Origin: Pirellulales bacterium
GTDB taxonomy: Bacteria; Planctomycetota; Planctomycetia; Pirellulales; JAICIG01
Reading direction: 5' to 3'
Length of the DNA stretch: 64,000 nucleotides
Assembly: GCA_035533075.1 (NCBI GenBank)
Contig: DATLUO010000029.1
Span: 1 to 64,000, forward strand
The notes under the pieces were generated by a model. It saw only the letters and a program-made list of their open reading frames with translations, did no database searches and was not told the DNA's origin. Position numbers and translations under genes: made by a program. Below, one piece after another: positions 1 to 8,178 of the stretch (positions are counted from its first letter, which is position 1; every line of letters starts with the position of its first letter).

Positions 1-58
1 GATCCAAAATACGGCCATCTACTCCCGCTGCCAGCGTTGAGCATCCTTGCTCTTCCAT
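1..58 (-). CDS. 5' end of an unidentified gene running off the left edge
   Basis: An ATG at 58-56 on the minus strand is preceded by GGAGG with an 8-nt spacer, and the frame stays open to the window edge (19 codons, beginning MEEQGCSTLAAG). The ribosome-binding site is one arm of the palindrome at 60-118. Too little protein is visible to name a family. It could be a remnant rather than a live gene, because the neighbouring DNA is degraded. Confidence 0.35.
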   Translation of the reverse strand, partial: MEEQGCSTLAAGVDGRILD

Positions 59-59
59 C

Positions 60-118
60 GTCACAGCCTCCTTGATGCTTGGTTTTTGACCAAACATAAG
101 TTATCAGGAGGCTGTGAC
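60..118. repeat. Inverted repeat carrying two diverging Shine-Dalgarno-like arms
   Basis: Positions 60-72 (GTCACAGCCTCCT) and 106-118 (AGGAGGCTGTGAC) are perfect reverse complements. The pairing extends three more bases (74-76 with 103-105) past a one-base bulge. The loop is about 26 nt. Each arm reads AGGAGG outward, so it could serve as a ribosome-binding site for the leftward partial gene and for a decayed rightward ORF. It may also be an inverted duplication of one gene start. Confidence 0.6.
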
Positions 119-156
119 TTGCGCAAAGACGAACGGTATTGAGCTTAAACCTGACG

Positions 157-384
157 ATGTTGCGCGTGAAAGACCTGGAGGCGTGCCTCGACTTCGAATC
201 GGCGGCCGACGAAAGCGCCTGGATTCGCGATTTTCAAGCCTGGGTGCGCGAGCGGTTTCCGGCAGCTTAGACGATCACGCTGCCGCAGTTGTCACTCGTC
301 GCGCAATTCGACGGCGGAGCCGTCGCTGAGGCCGGCGAGGTGGTAACGCGCTATGTGCGGCCGCGCGGCACCGCCAAAAATTGA
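157..384 (+). pseudogene. Interrupted small ORF of unknown family
   Basis: One frame reads MLRVKDLEACLDFESAADES, continues through WVRERFPAA, hits TAG at 268-270, then continues in the same frame through LPQLSLVAQFDGG and VVTRYVRPRG to TGA at 382-384. The residue usage on both sides of the stop looks like coding sequence, so a single nonsense mutation in a short gene or a gene remnant is the simplest reading. The frame is also open for 14 codons upstream of the ATG. No family is recognised. The rest of the stretch to 436 shows nothing else. Confidence 0.35.
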
Positions 385-436
385 CGGACGCCGCCGCCGA
401 TTTCATTTATGTCGATGATTGATCGCCCTCAGCGCG

Positions 437-1018
437 CTACGGGCGTGGTGAATTCGGGCGCGGCGGATTTCCGGCCGGCCGCGTGCCGGGGTTCATCGCC
501 TGCGGAGCATAAAATGGGCCGAAGCCGCTGCCGGTCGGTGGCGAGTTCCACCCGAGCCCTTCCGTTTCACTCAGTAACTGATCGAACCGCTTGTCGATGA
601 TCGTGCGGCGCCCGTCGTTACGCTTGGCGATGGTGTCACGAAGCTTTTTGACCTTCGCCTCGATGCGGGCAACTTCCAGCTCGCGGGCTTTCTGTTGAGC
701 GTCGAATTGCCGGCTCAGGGTGTCGTGCAGCTTCTCCTTGAGCTCGGCCTTCTGCTTCTCGTCCGTGGCGTCGGCGAGTTGCTTGGCGAGCGATTCCGCC
801 TCGTTGGCAAGCTGGCTGTCTTGCGCGCCGAGCTGTGCCAATTCGACAGTGCCTTGGTCCGCCGACCCGAACTGCAACATGTACGCGGCGCCCGCTCCGT
901 TTCGAGGCGCGGGGAATCGATGGGCTGGTTGTTGTGCCTTCGCCGATGGGAGCGAGAGTGCCACCGCGGCAAACGCGAGACTGGAAATTGACAAGCCTGT
1001 GACGAATGTTAAACGCAT
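437..1018 (-). CDS. Secreted coiled-coil protein of unknown function (paralogue of the upstream gene)
   Basis: 193 aa. The N-terminus is a classical signal peptide (positive MRLTF, hydrophobic stretch, A-K-A before QQ at about residue 29). Residues about 60-145 are a charged heptad-rich coiled coil (AESLAKQLADATDEKQKAEL and so on) with the signature DGRRTIIDKRF. The tail is rich in Pro and Gly. The coiled coil and the following FDQLLSETEGLGWNS block match those of the gene at 1009-1758, so the two are paralogues. Its ATG overlaps the end of that gene by 10 nt, which suggests translational coupling. It lies last in the ECF-kinase operon. The likely location is extracytoplasmic; the function is unknown. 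Confidence 0.7.
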   Translation of the reverse strand: MRLTFVTGLSISSLAFAAVALSLPSAKAQQPAHRFPAPRNGAGAAYMLQFGSADQGTVELAQLGAQDSQLANEAESLAKQLADATDEKQKAELKEKLHDTLSRQFDAQQKARELEVARIEAKVKKLRDTIAKRNDGRRTIIDKRFDQLLSETEGLGWNSPPTGSGFGPFYAPQAMNPGTRPAGNPPRPNSPRP

Positions 1019-1758
1019 TTGAGTCTCCTAGGTTTGGTGAGGCCCCTGGGCATTCCCGGAAGACCGGGTCGCACGGGCACATACTGCAAGCCCCGGGTAT
1101 CTGTTGAGTTCCACCCCAGGCCTTCGGCGTCGTTGAGCAACTGTTCGTAACGATTGTCGATGATCTTGCGGCGCGAGTCCGTGCGCTTGCGCACCAGCTC
1201 GCGAAGTTTTTCTACGCGAGCCTCGATCCGTGAGATTTCCAGATCGCGCAGCTTTTGCTGGGCATCGAATTGCTTTTCCAAAGCGGCGGAAAGCTTCTGC
1301 TTTAGATCCGTTCGTTCTTTTTCATCCTCGGTGTCGGCCAATTGGTGCGCCAGCGATTGTACCTCCGATTCAAGCTGCTGATCCTGAGCCGTCAGTTCTT
1401 GCACCGCAGGATCGGTGCCCGACGCAGCGATGCCTCCTCCCCAACCACCGTAGGGTGTCGACGAAACGGCGCTGTACGTCGTGGCCGGTGGATAAGCGTA
1501 GTTCGCTTGCGGCGCGGTTTGGCCCACAATGCCGGTCTGCGGAATGGGCCCACCAGGGCGGACGCCGGGCGCGGCGGTGGTACTCGGCCCGGCAACCTGC
1601 TGGGGTGGCTGGGCGTCATTCCCGGCCAGGGCTTCCGCCGCGGTGACTTCTCGTTGCGCCGCGGCCGCTTGCTGAGCCGCCGCACGTTCGTGGAAAAGAA
1701 GGGCGAGGCCGGCAACGGCCAGCGCGACCGCCGCGACGATAGAGAGCGTGAAACGCAT
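1009..1758 (-). CDS. Membrane-anchored or secreted coiled-coil protein of unknown function
   Basis: 249 aa from the ATG at 1758, chosen because it begins a signal/anchor (MRFTLSIVAAVALAVAGLAL) right after the kinase gene; the frame upstream is only open as a shadow of the kinase. A low-complexity Ala/Gln/Pro/Gly/Tyr region spans about 25-115, followed by a coiled coil at about 125-215 (QQLESEVQSLAHQLADTEDE, then SRRKIIDNRYEQLL) closely like the paralogue downstream. It follows the kinase stop by about 20 nt, so it is very probably cotranscribed. It might be a periplasmic partner or target of the signalling genes; that is inference from position only. Confidence 0.65.
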   Translation of the reverse strand: MRFTLSIVAAVALAVAGLALLFHERAAAQQAAAAQREVTAAEALAGNDAQPPQQVAGPSTTAAPGVRPGGPIPQTGIVGQTAPQANYAYPPATTYSAVSSTPYGGWGGGIAASGTDPAVQELTAQDQQLESEVQSLAHQLADTEDEKERTDLKQKLSAALEKQFDAQQKLRDLEISRIEARVEKLRELVRKRTDSRRKIIDNRYEQLLNDAEGLGWNSTDTRGLQYVPVRPGLPGMPRGLTKPRRLKCV

Positions 1759-1777
1759 GGTTACCTCCGAACTGGTA

Positions 1778-3295
1778 TCAGGGATTGTTATTGAACTGAC
1801 GCTCGAGGCCTTGCAACTCTGCTTCGAGCGTGACGATGCTTTCTTTGCCATTACCGCCTGGCGACGACGCCGGTTGCTCCAGCTCGCGCTGGAGCTTGTC
1901 GATCGCGCCCGCGGTCTCCGAGACCTCACGTTCCCAATCAGCCAGGTGCGGCAGGGCTGGTGAAAGAGCGGATTCCTTCGTCGCCGCCCTATCCTTGGAG
2001 GCTGTAGCGTCCGACGGCGGACGCTGATGCCCCTGATTACCCGCGGTCCCTGCGAGCTTATCTGGCAGCCACCAAGCCAGGATGGCCAGCAGGCAACCCG
2101 CAACGGTTCCGCAACCGATCCAGGCCGTTCGCCGAGTCCATCGACGCCAGCCAGGCCGGCGTGACAACAAGCGGGCCGGCCGCGGCGCGATGGCCGGTTG
2201 TTGCAAATACGCCAAGTGGGCGGCGAGCAGCTCCGCCACTTCCGTAGCCGACTGAAAACGCTGAGCCGGATCTTTGGCGTGCAGCTTCTCAATGATCTCC
2301 GCCAGCCAATCGGGCACTTCGGGATTCGCCTCGCGAATCGGCCGCGGCGTGTCGACGCAAAGCCGCCGCCAGACGGCCATGAACGTCTCGGCGCGAAAAG
2401 GCGAATGCCCGGTACACATGGCGTAAAGCACGCTGCCCAAGCTGAAAAGATCGGAGCGATGGTCGACGGTTTCGCCGCGGGCCTGTTCGGGCGCCATGTA
2501 TTGCGGCGTGCCCGCGATGATGCCGCTGGCCGTGAGGCTGGCCTCGTCGATCGTGCGGGCCAGGCCAAAGTCGGTGATTTTCACGCGCTCGACGCCGTTC
2601 TCCAAAAGGATGTTCGCCGGTTTGATATCGCGATGCACGAGCCCCTGTTCGTGCGCCGCGGCCAGTCCCGCGGCCACCTGCCTGCCGATGCGCAGGATCT
2701 CGTTCACCTCCAGCGGCCCGTGCCGGTCGAGGCGGTCTTGCAACGAACAGCCCGGCACGTAAGTCATCACCAGGTAGGGCAGGCCCTCGTTTTTGGCCAC
2801 CGAGTGAATCGCCACCACGTGTTCGTGAACCACGGCCGCCGCCGCCTGGGCCTCTCGGGCAAAGCGGCGTCGGGCAGCGCCGCTATTGGCAAGCTGCGGC
2901 GAAAGCACCTTGATCGCCACATACCGGTTCAGCTCGGGATCGAGCGCTTTGAGCACCACGCCGAATCCGCCCGAGCCGATCAGCTCGGTGACCAGATAGC
3001 CGCCAAAGCGGCCTAGATAGCGGTGATCGTCGCAGGGCAGAAGGAAGCCGAGCCACGGTTGCTCGGGTTCTTTTGACGCGCCGGCGGCCTCATCACCAGC
3101 CAAGTTGTCGCACGCCAAATGCGATTGCGCTTTTTGCCACCAATCGCGGCCTGCCGCCAGCGACTCCAGTTGCGTTCGGCACGGTTCGCAATGCTCCAAG
3201 TGGGTGCCGAGCTGTTGCTGCGCCTCTTCGGCAAGACAATCGTCGAGCGCCAGCCGCAGCCGCGTTTGATCGCAGTTCAATCTAGGTGCAACCAT
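1778..3295 (-). CDS. Transmembrane serine/threonine protein kinase with N-terminal zinc-finger module
   Basis: 505 aa. Residues 30-40 hold HxxxCxxC (H32, C36, C39) as in anti-sigma zinc-finger domains. The kinase domain spans about 96-360: Gly loop at 107-112 (GSGGFG), catalytic Lys K129 in VAIKV, HRDIKPAN at 221-228, DFG at 242-244, and APE at 268-270. All catalytic residues are present, so it should be active. A single membrane span (about 391-410) leads to a 95-residue C-terminal part, predicted extracytoplasmic, with a coiled coil. It sits directly downstream of an ECF sigma factor gene in the same orientation; the zinc finger hints that it may bind that sigma factor. This ECF-kinase pairing is common in planctomycetes. 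Confidence 0.93.
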   Translation of the reverse strand: MVAPRLNCDQTRLRLALDDCLAEEAQQQLGTHLEHCEPCRTQLESLAAGRDWWQKAQSHLACDNLAGDEAAGASKEPEQPWLGFLLPCDDHRYLGRFGGYLVTELIGSGGFGVVLKALDPELNRYVAIKVLSPQLANSGAARRRFAREAQAAAAVVHEHVVAIHSVAKNEGLPYLVMTYVPGCSLQDRLDRHGPLEVNEILRIGRQVAAGLAAAHEQGLVHRDIKPANILLENGVERVKITDFGLARTIDEASLTASGIIAGTPQYMAPEQARGETVDHRSDLFSLGSVLYAMCTGHSPFRAETFMAVWRRLCVDTPRPIREANPEVPDWLAEIIEKLHAKDPAQRFQSATEVAELLAAHLAYLQQPAIAPRPARLLSRRPGWRRWTRRTAWIGCGTVAGCLLAILAWWLPDKLAGTAGNQGHQRPPSDATASKDRAATKESALSPALPHLADWEREVSETAGAIDKLQRELEQPASSPGGNGKESIVTLEAELQGLERQFNNNP

Positions 3296-3298
3296 GGC

Positions 3299-3334
3299 GA
3301 TGAGGGATATAAGGGATGAGAGATGAGCGATGAG
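3299..3334. repeat. Short GATGAG direct repeats upstream of the kinase gene
   Basis: GATGAG occurs at 3299, 3315, 3322 and 3329, in the gap between the kinase start and the sigma-factor gene. The 7-nt period of the last three suggests slippage or a tandem recognition site. No known regulator site is recognised. Confidence 0.4.
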
Positions 3335-3365
3335 AGGGGCAGCATCCGCTTGCGCTTCTCATTGC

Positions 3366-3962
3366 TCATTGCTTACCTTCCACTTCTTCAATCTTTGCTC
3401 GGAGGCGTGCCATCACGCGGCTGCGGGCGATGTAGACCGCGCCCACGCTGATGTCCAGTTCCTTGGCAACGTCGCTGGATTTGCGGCCCTCGACCCCGGT
3501 CTGCCAAAAAGCCTGCCAGGTGGCTTGGCGAAACTCTTTTTTCACCGCCTCGGCCGCCCACTGAAACAGATGACGTTCGTATTCGACCGCAAGCAGCCGC
3601 GATTCCTGGTCGTCGGCCGGCTGCTGGTCGAGCAACCGCTTGATCTCGCTGCCGCCCACGCCGCCCGGATGTCGCTGCCGGTGCCGCAACGTATTGATCA
3701 TCACATTGCGGGCAATCTGGAACAGCCAGGCCCGAAACGAGCCACGGTCGGGCCGCTGCCGCCAGCGCTCGATCGACTTGGCCGTGGCCTGGAACACCTC
3801 CTGACACAGGTCGTCGGCGTCGGCATGCTGAAAGCCACGCCGCCGTGCCAGCCGGTAAACCAGCGGCCCGTAAATCTCCATAAACTCTTGCCACGCCCGC
3901 TCATCCGAAGGCCGGCCCAAGCGGGCCAACAGGCTATCACGAGTGCTGGGCGGGTTTGACAT
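3366..3962 (-). CDS. ECF-type RNA polymerase sigma factor
   Basis: 198 aa from the ATG at 3962, chosen because GGAG lies 8 nt upstream; the frame is open further but without a good start. Region 2 (about 20-90) contains the core-binding DADDLCQEVF and WLFQIARN segments. Region 4 (about 135-190) ends in a helix-turn-helix (SSDVAKELDISVGAVYIARS). There is no region 1 or 3, as expected for extracytoplasmic-function sigma factors. It is the first gene of a minus-strand operon with the kinase and two secreted coiled-coil proteins, and the expected role is transcription control by that kinase module. The regulon is not deducible. Confidence 0.93.
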   Translation of the reverse strand: MSNPPSTRDSLLARLGRPSDERAWQEFMEIYGPLVYRLARRRGFQHADADDLCQEVFQATAKSIERWRQRPDRGSFRAWLFQIARNVMINTLRHRQRHPGGVGGSEIKRLLDQQPADDQESRLLAVEYERHLFQWAAEAVKKEFRQATWQAFWQTGVEGRKSSDVAKELDISVGAVYIARSRVMARLRAKIEEVEGKQ

Positions 3963-4061
3963 CGAACGATCTCCACACTTATAGACACCGGCCGAACAAG
4001 AACCTTTCAGACGTGGATTTTCGAGCTGAATCCGCGAATTCCGTATCAGCACGGCAGAAGC

Positions 4062-4099
4062 AAAAAAGGCCGTAATCCTCGATGAATTACGGCCTTTTT
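4062..4099 (-). terminator. Rho-independent terminator of the tRNA-Pro gene
   Basis: GGCCGTAAT and ATTACGGCC form a perfect 9-bp stem. On the minus strand it is flanked 5' by A5 and 3' by T6, and it begins 5 nt after the tRNA. The A/T tracts are symmetric, so it may also stop plus-strand transcripts. It separates the tRNA from the sigma-factor gene. Confidence 0.85.
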
Positions 4100-4103
4100 C
4101 TAG

Positions 4104-4178
4104 TCGGGGCGACAGGATTTGAACCTGCGACCTCTTGACCCCCAGTCAAGCGCGCTAGCCAGGCTGCGCCACGCCCCG
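4104..4178 (-). tRNA. tRNA-Pro (anticodon GGG)
   Basis: The minus strand folds as a cloverleaf. The acceptor stem is CGGGGCG with CGCCCCG, discriminator A. The anticodon stem is CTTGA/TCAAG and the loop CTGGGGG, giving anticodon GGG (codon CCC). The T arm GCAGG-TTCAAAT-CCTGT is canonical. CCA is not encoded: CTA follows the discriminator. A terminator follows at once. Confidence 0.95.
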
Positions 4179-4320
4179 ATCCAGGCGTTCGTTCGACAAG
4201 CCAACCCGAAGCGCGGTTCGCGCGCCGATCACGTCGAACCGAAAGAGTATGGCAGATCGACCCGCGGTTTTCAACCTAAACCGGCCACATGCTTGAATTC
4301 CCCACCGCGCAACGACTAAG

Positions 4321-5550
4321 ATGCTGCCATCAACGTCAAAGACGCATCCACGCTCCCAACTTCCTGGAGATCGCCGTTCCGTGGGCCATCAGCAAACCAA
4401 ACAGCATCGTGCCGGCAAACGTTCCTATCACCAAATCGGGCTGGTCCGCGGGCAATTCGGCAACGTGCCCGAAGATCAATGGCTCGATTGGATCGCCAAA
4501 ACGGGCTTTGATGGCTGGGAAGAGGCGAGCTGGGAACTCGATCTGGACCGTTGCGGCGACGATGCGGGAGCCAAAGCCTACGCCGAAGAGCGTGTCGCCA
4601 AAGCCAAGAAGCGCGGCTTGGAGATCTTTTCGGTGGCCGCGCACTTGCAAGGTCAGGCCCTGGGCGATGAACCCAGCGCCAAAACCGTGCAGTTCCTGGG
4701 CGGCGAGTCGGCCGAAGCCTACGCCAAGTGGCGCGCGGCCGGCAACCAGCCGCCACGCACCGACCCGTTTTATGTGCCGCCCGAAGTCGGCCAGATCGCG
4801 CAGCGGCAGGCCGCCACGGCCCTGGTCAACGCAGTCCGGCTGGCACATTTCCTGGGCAAGCTCGAAGACCGCGTGGTGCCGGTGTCGGGCTTCGTCGGTT
4901 CGCCCGCCCATTGCTGGAGCCATTGGTTTCTCTTTCCGCCGCTGCCCAAGTCGATCGGCGGGCACGAAATCCCCGATGTGTTCAAGGTCAGCCTGGAGCT
5001 GCTCGTCGAGCGGTTTTCGCCGGTGTTGCAGGGCTGCCTCAAATACGGCACCACGTTCGATTTGGAATGCCACCCCAGCGAACGGGCGATGGGCGACATC
5101 ACCAGCGCCGGCGAATATCTGGCGGCGCTCGACGCGGCCGGCTTCGAAAAGGCGGCCGGGTTCAACTTCGACTGCTCGCACATGGAGTGGCAAGGCGTGT
5201 CGGGCATCGACTTTATCCGGCAGTATGGCCACCGCATTCACTGCGCCCACATCAAGGGCGTGCAAGTGGTCCGCGGCTATACGCGCAACGGCCTGCTGGG
5301 CGGGCACCGGCCGATGGGCGATAAGCACAACGGCTGGAATTTCGTCACCTCCGGCACCGCGCGCGACGCGACCTCGACCGAGGAGCTGTTCGTCGAGCTG
5401 AACCGGGCGGGTTTCAGCGGCGCCGTCTCGATCGAATGGGAAGACAACGACGTCGAGCAGCACGCCGGCGCCAAGCAGGCCCTGGCCAACGTCCACCGCG
5501 CCGACCAGCCCCCCAGCCACATGCGGCACGACGAGCAGTTGAGGGCCTAA
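4321..5550 (+). CDS. TIM-barrel sugar phosphate isomerase/epimerase family protein
   Basis: About 409 aa. It belongs to the xylose-isomerase-like TIM barrels: a GQFGNVPEDQWLDWIAKTGF opening, then likely metal-ligand stretches FDLECHPSE, FNFDCSHMEWQG, HIKGVQ and SIEWED. Such enzymes isomerise or epimerise sugars and usually bind a divalent metal; the substrate cannot be read from sequence. The start is uncertain. The first 35 codons after the ATG at 4321 look unlike the family, whose members begin shortly before the GQFG motif, so a non-ATG start near 4400 or an N-terminal frameshift is possible. The gene stands alone, transcribed away from the tRNA. Confidence 0.85.
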   Translation: MLPSTSKTHPRSQLPGDRRSVGHQQTKQHRAGKRSYHQIGLVRGQFGNVPEDQWLDWIAKTGFDGWEEASWELDLDRCGDDAGAKAYAEERVAKAKKRGLEIFSVAAHLQGQALGDEPSAKTVQFLGGESAEAYAKWRAAGNQPPRTDPFYVPPEVGQIAQRQAATALVNAVRLAHFLGKLEDRVVPVSGFVGSPAHCWSHWFLFPPLPKSIGGHEIPDVFKVSLELLVERFSPVLQGCLKYGTTFDLECHPSERAMGDITSAGEYLAALDAAGFEKAAGFNFDCSHMEWQGVSGIDFIRQYGHRIHCAHIKGVQVVRGYTRNGLLGGHRPMGDKHNGWNFVTSGTARDATSTEELFVELNRAGFSGAVSIEWEDNDVEQHAGAKQALANVHRADQPPSHMRHDEQLRA

Positions 5551-5580
5551 TCGGGGCAACGACGGTAGTGGCCTGGTTGG

Positions 5581-5646
5581 GGACGTGCGGCGGCCTTCCT
5601 AGGCCGTCGACGAGGGGGGACGGCCTGGGAAGGCCGCCCCACGTCC
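5581..5646. repeat. Palindromic repeat (28-bp arms) overlapping the end of the comB-like gene
   Basis: 5581-5608 and 5619-5646 are reverse complements over 28 bp with two mismatches, around a 10-nt loop. The core reads GCGGCCTTCCCAGGCCGTC. It looks like a mobile palindromic element of the kind dispersed in planctomycete genomes. It supplies the last codons and stop of the gene at 5599-6405. Confidence 0.85.
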
Positions 5647-6405
5647 GCTCGCAATCCGCCATTGCCGCGCGTCGAGTTCCGGCACGATCGAGAAGCGGTC
5701 GATGCACGCCGCGGCGTCGATGTCGTGCTCCAGGCCGATCTTCGTCAGGTTGCGACCGCCCTGCGTGAAGCGCAGCGTGGCCGCCAGATCGCTGGCCAGG
5801 TCAGGGATTTGCCGGCCCGCCGCGAAGGCCTGCCAGCACGTTCTGGCAATCAACAGCTCGTCGTTGATTTCGCGGCACGTTTCCGCGGCGCCCGGAAGGT
5901 CCAGCAGACGGTCGGCAATGAGACCGGCCAGCAGCACGTCTTCTCGAGTCACCGCGCCGCGCGTGCCGGCACACAAGAGATGAACCTTCTCCTCGTCGGC
6001 AAGCGCCTGCACCACGGCCGAGGCGTTCACGAAGGCGCCGATCAGCACGCGGCGGGCCCGTTGGCAGTGCATCATGGCCCGAGTGCCGTTGGTCGTGGTG
6101 AACACCAACGTTTTTCCGCCGATCGTTGCGTGGGTAAACTCATTGGGAGAATTCCCAAGGTCGAAGCCTTCGATCTTCAGACCGCCGCGCTCTCCGCCCA
6201 GCACTGCGCGGCCCTTCGGCAGAGCCGAAGCGACTCGCAGCGCGTCATCCACCTCCAAGCACGGAACAACTTCCCGCGCCCCGGCGGCCAGCGCGTGTGT
6301 GATGACGGTCGTGGCGCGCAGCACGTCGATCACCACGACGGCCGCGCCCTCCAGCTCGTCGGGCGTCGTCAGGCTGGGCAAGAAATGGGCCTTGAGGGAA
6401 AGCAT
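5599..6405 (-). CDS. comB: 2-phosphosulfolactate phosphatase family protein (ComB-like)
   Basis: 268 aa, close to the usual 240-250 plus an extension. Family signatures are VVVIDVLRATTVI (N-terminal), GERGG, GFDLGNSP, TTNGTRA, and a CAGTRG...EDVLLAG segment. ComB hydrolyses 2-phosphosulfolactate, a step known from coenzyme M synthesis in archaea; bacterial homologues are widespread and their substrate is often not established. Residues 254-268 are encoded by the palindromic repeat, so the C-terminus has probably been replaced or extended by insertion. It is convergent with the TIM-barrel gene. Confidence 0.85.
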   Translation of the reverse strand: MLSLKAHFLPSLTTPDELEGAAVVVIDVLRATTVITHALAAGAREVVPCLEVDDALRVASALPKGRAVLGGERGGLKIEGFDLGNSPNEFTHATIGGKTLVFTTTNGTRAMMHCQRARRVLIGAFVNASAVVQALADEEKVHLLCAGTRGAVTREDVLLAGLIADRLLDLPGAAETCREINDELLIARTCWQAFAAGRQIPDLASDLAATLRFTQGGRNLTKIGLEHDIDAAACIDRFSIVPELDARQWRIASGRGAAFPGRPPSSTA

Positions 6406-6450
6406 GCTCCCAGCATAGTCGCCGCCCGACCACGCTCGCGAGCCCTTGGC

Positions 6451-8178
6451 TCAGAACGGAATGTCATCGTCGTCAATCGGACCGTCGAAGGGCGTCCAGG
6501 AATCGTCGTCATCCGCGAGGCCGGGCTCGTCGCTCAGAGGCCGGAGAAAGCGATGCAAGCGCTGGCTGAGGTCGCCACAACGCTTCGCGAGTGGCTCGTG
6601 TGAAGCCGCCACGGCGCTCAACGTCCCGCAAAAGCGGTCCAACACCGGCTCGATCAGCGCGGCGGCGAGTGAGAGATCGCCCGTTTGAGCGACTTCGCGC
6701 AGGTTGCCGAAGTCGCGTTTCAACGCATCGATCGACGGCCGGTCTTCCGGCGGCTGCTTCAGCTCGACGACGATCTTGGCCAGATCGGACCCGATGGCGA
6801 ACAATCGCAATGGCACCGACTCGTTTTCCGATGGTCGAACCGTGTAACCCCAAGGGGTGTCGACATCGACGTCAGCGGGATACCTGACCTCAAGTTCGTC
6901 TTTGGCCGCTTGTTCTTCGTCAAGGCGGCGGTCGAGCTCCTCCCATTCCCGCTGCTCCGTTTCCCATTCCTCGCGTGTGCGGAGATAGGAAAAGGCAAAA
7001 CCTTCGTCCATGTTGCAGCCGTCCAGGTGCCAAAACATGGGGCCGGGAAGATCGGCCATCATGTCGCACAGCGGACAATCGTCGTCGACCATCGCATCGT
7101 GTCCGCTCACGGCCTCCGGCACGCGCCGACGCTCGTTGTCGTTCACCTGGCGCGGCGTGCGCCCGCTCAAGTCGTGGTCGGGCGAATCGAGCCACCCGTC
7201 GCGCGCCGCTGCCAGCCGCGGCACCTCGCTGGTGAGAAAATCGCCCGGCGAGAAAAGATGCCAATTCGCCGACTTGCCCGCTTGCTCGCGGACCTGGTCG
7301 TGACACGACCAGATCAGGCGCCGCAGAAGATAGTAGTAGTGTACCCACTCGTGTATGCCGATGCCGGCGAAGCGGTAGGCGTGCGACTCTCGGTCCAGCG
7401 GCGGCGGGCATCGTCCCTGAAACGACCATTGGTTCTCGCGGTCTTGCAAATCGGAGGTGAGAAAGTCGCGATTGGCAAAAAGCCGGTCGCGCGGCGTTTC
7501 CCCGCGCAGGTCGTCGCGAGGCGTCGTCAACCACCGCTCATGGATCTCGCGCACTCGGTCGTAGTCTGAATGGCCGTAGCGATCAGGGTCGTCCGCGTCG
7601 AATTCCAAAGACTCCTTGCCTTTGGTCTCCACAATCGCTGTTTGGCGGTCGTCGCTCCGCGGACTTCTTCCGAACGTCTCGAAGCAAGCCGTCGCGATGA
7701 ATTCCAACAGCGGCCGACCGTAGAGTATCGCACGCGCATCGAGCGGCGGCTGGGCCAATCGCCGTTGCCGCAACTCGTCGGCCCGGATTTGCCAAGATGA
7801 AACGTCGTGCAGAATGACCCAATCGTCGGGCAGATGATAGCAGACATCGAGCTGAGTGGCACACTTGCCGTCGTGGTACGCCACCGAGCCGTCGTGTCCG
7901 AACGACGAATACGTCGATTCGTAGGCCAGCAGCCGCGCCGCCAGGTCGATGACGACCAGCCCCGCGTCGTAGGGTTCGTCGCGGATGCCCGACGAAAACC
8001 ACGCCAGAAAGCTCTTATCGTCGTCGCGAAAGTGGAACCGCTCGATGGCCCGGTCAAGCTCCTCGATGGTTTCCGGTTCGGCGCTGAGAGCGGCCACGAC
8101 ACGGTCGGCGAGACTGCCGTGGCAGTTGCCGGAAATATCGCGAGATGCGTCACGCACAACCAATCGTACTTCACTCAT
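6451..8178 (-). CDS. Large hypothetical protein with duplicated WLxTP/GxTPR motif
   Basis: 575 aa from the ATG at 8178, chosen for its GGAG Shine-Dalgarno and the 4-nt overlap with the small upstream ORF. No signal peptide or membrane span is evident. Two related blocks occur: ERWLTTPRDDLRGETPRDR (about residues 235-255) and DGWLDSPDHDLSGRTPRQ (about 340-358). A CPLCDMM pair suggests metal binding (about 390). The tail is strongly acidic (DDDDSW, DDDDIPF). The WL-x-(T/S)-P...L-x-G-x-TPR motif recurs in other uncharacterised bacterial proteins, but I cannot attach a function. It lies downstream of DUF1501 and a 48-aa ORF in the same orientation. Confidence 0.75.
   Translation of the reverse strand: MSEVRLVVRDASRDISGNCHGSLADRVVAALSAEPETIEELDRAIERFHFRDDDKSFLAWFSSGIRDEPYDAGLVVIDLAARLLAYESTYSSFGHDGSVAYHDGKCATQLDVCYHLPDDWVILHDVSSWQIRADELRQRRLAQPPLDARAILYGRPLLEFIATACFETFGRSPRSDDRQTAIVETKGKESLEFDADDPDRYGHSDYDRVREIHERWLTTPRDDLRGETPRDRLFANRDFLTSDLQDRENQWSFQGRCPPPLDRESHAYRFAGIGIHEWVHYYYLLRRLIWSCHDQVREQAGKSANWHLFSPGDFLTSEVPRLAAARDGWLDSPDHDLSGRTPRQVNDNERRRVPEAVSGHDAMVDDDCPLCDMMADLPGPMFWHLDGCNMDEGFAFSYLRTREEWETEQREWEELDRRLDEEQAAKDELEVRYPADVDVDTPWGYTVRPSENESVPLRLFAIGSDLAKIVVELKQPPEDRPSIDALKRDFGNLREVAQTGDLSLAAALIEPVLDRFCGTLSAVAASHEPLAKRCGDLSQRLHRFLRPLSDEPGLADDDDSWTPFDGPIDDDDIPF

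Noticed and set aside
1759-2568. N-terminal extension of the coiled-coil gene into the kinase gene
   Set aside because: The extension lies wholly inside the kinase coding sequence; the signal-peptide start at 1758 fits much better.
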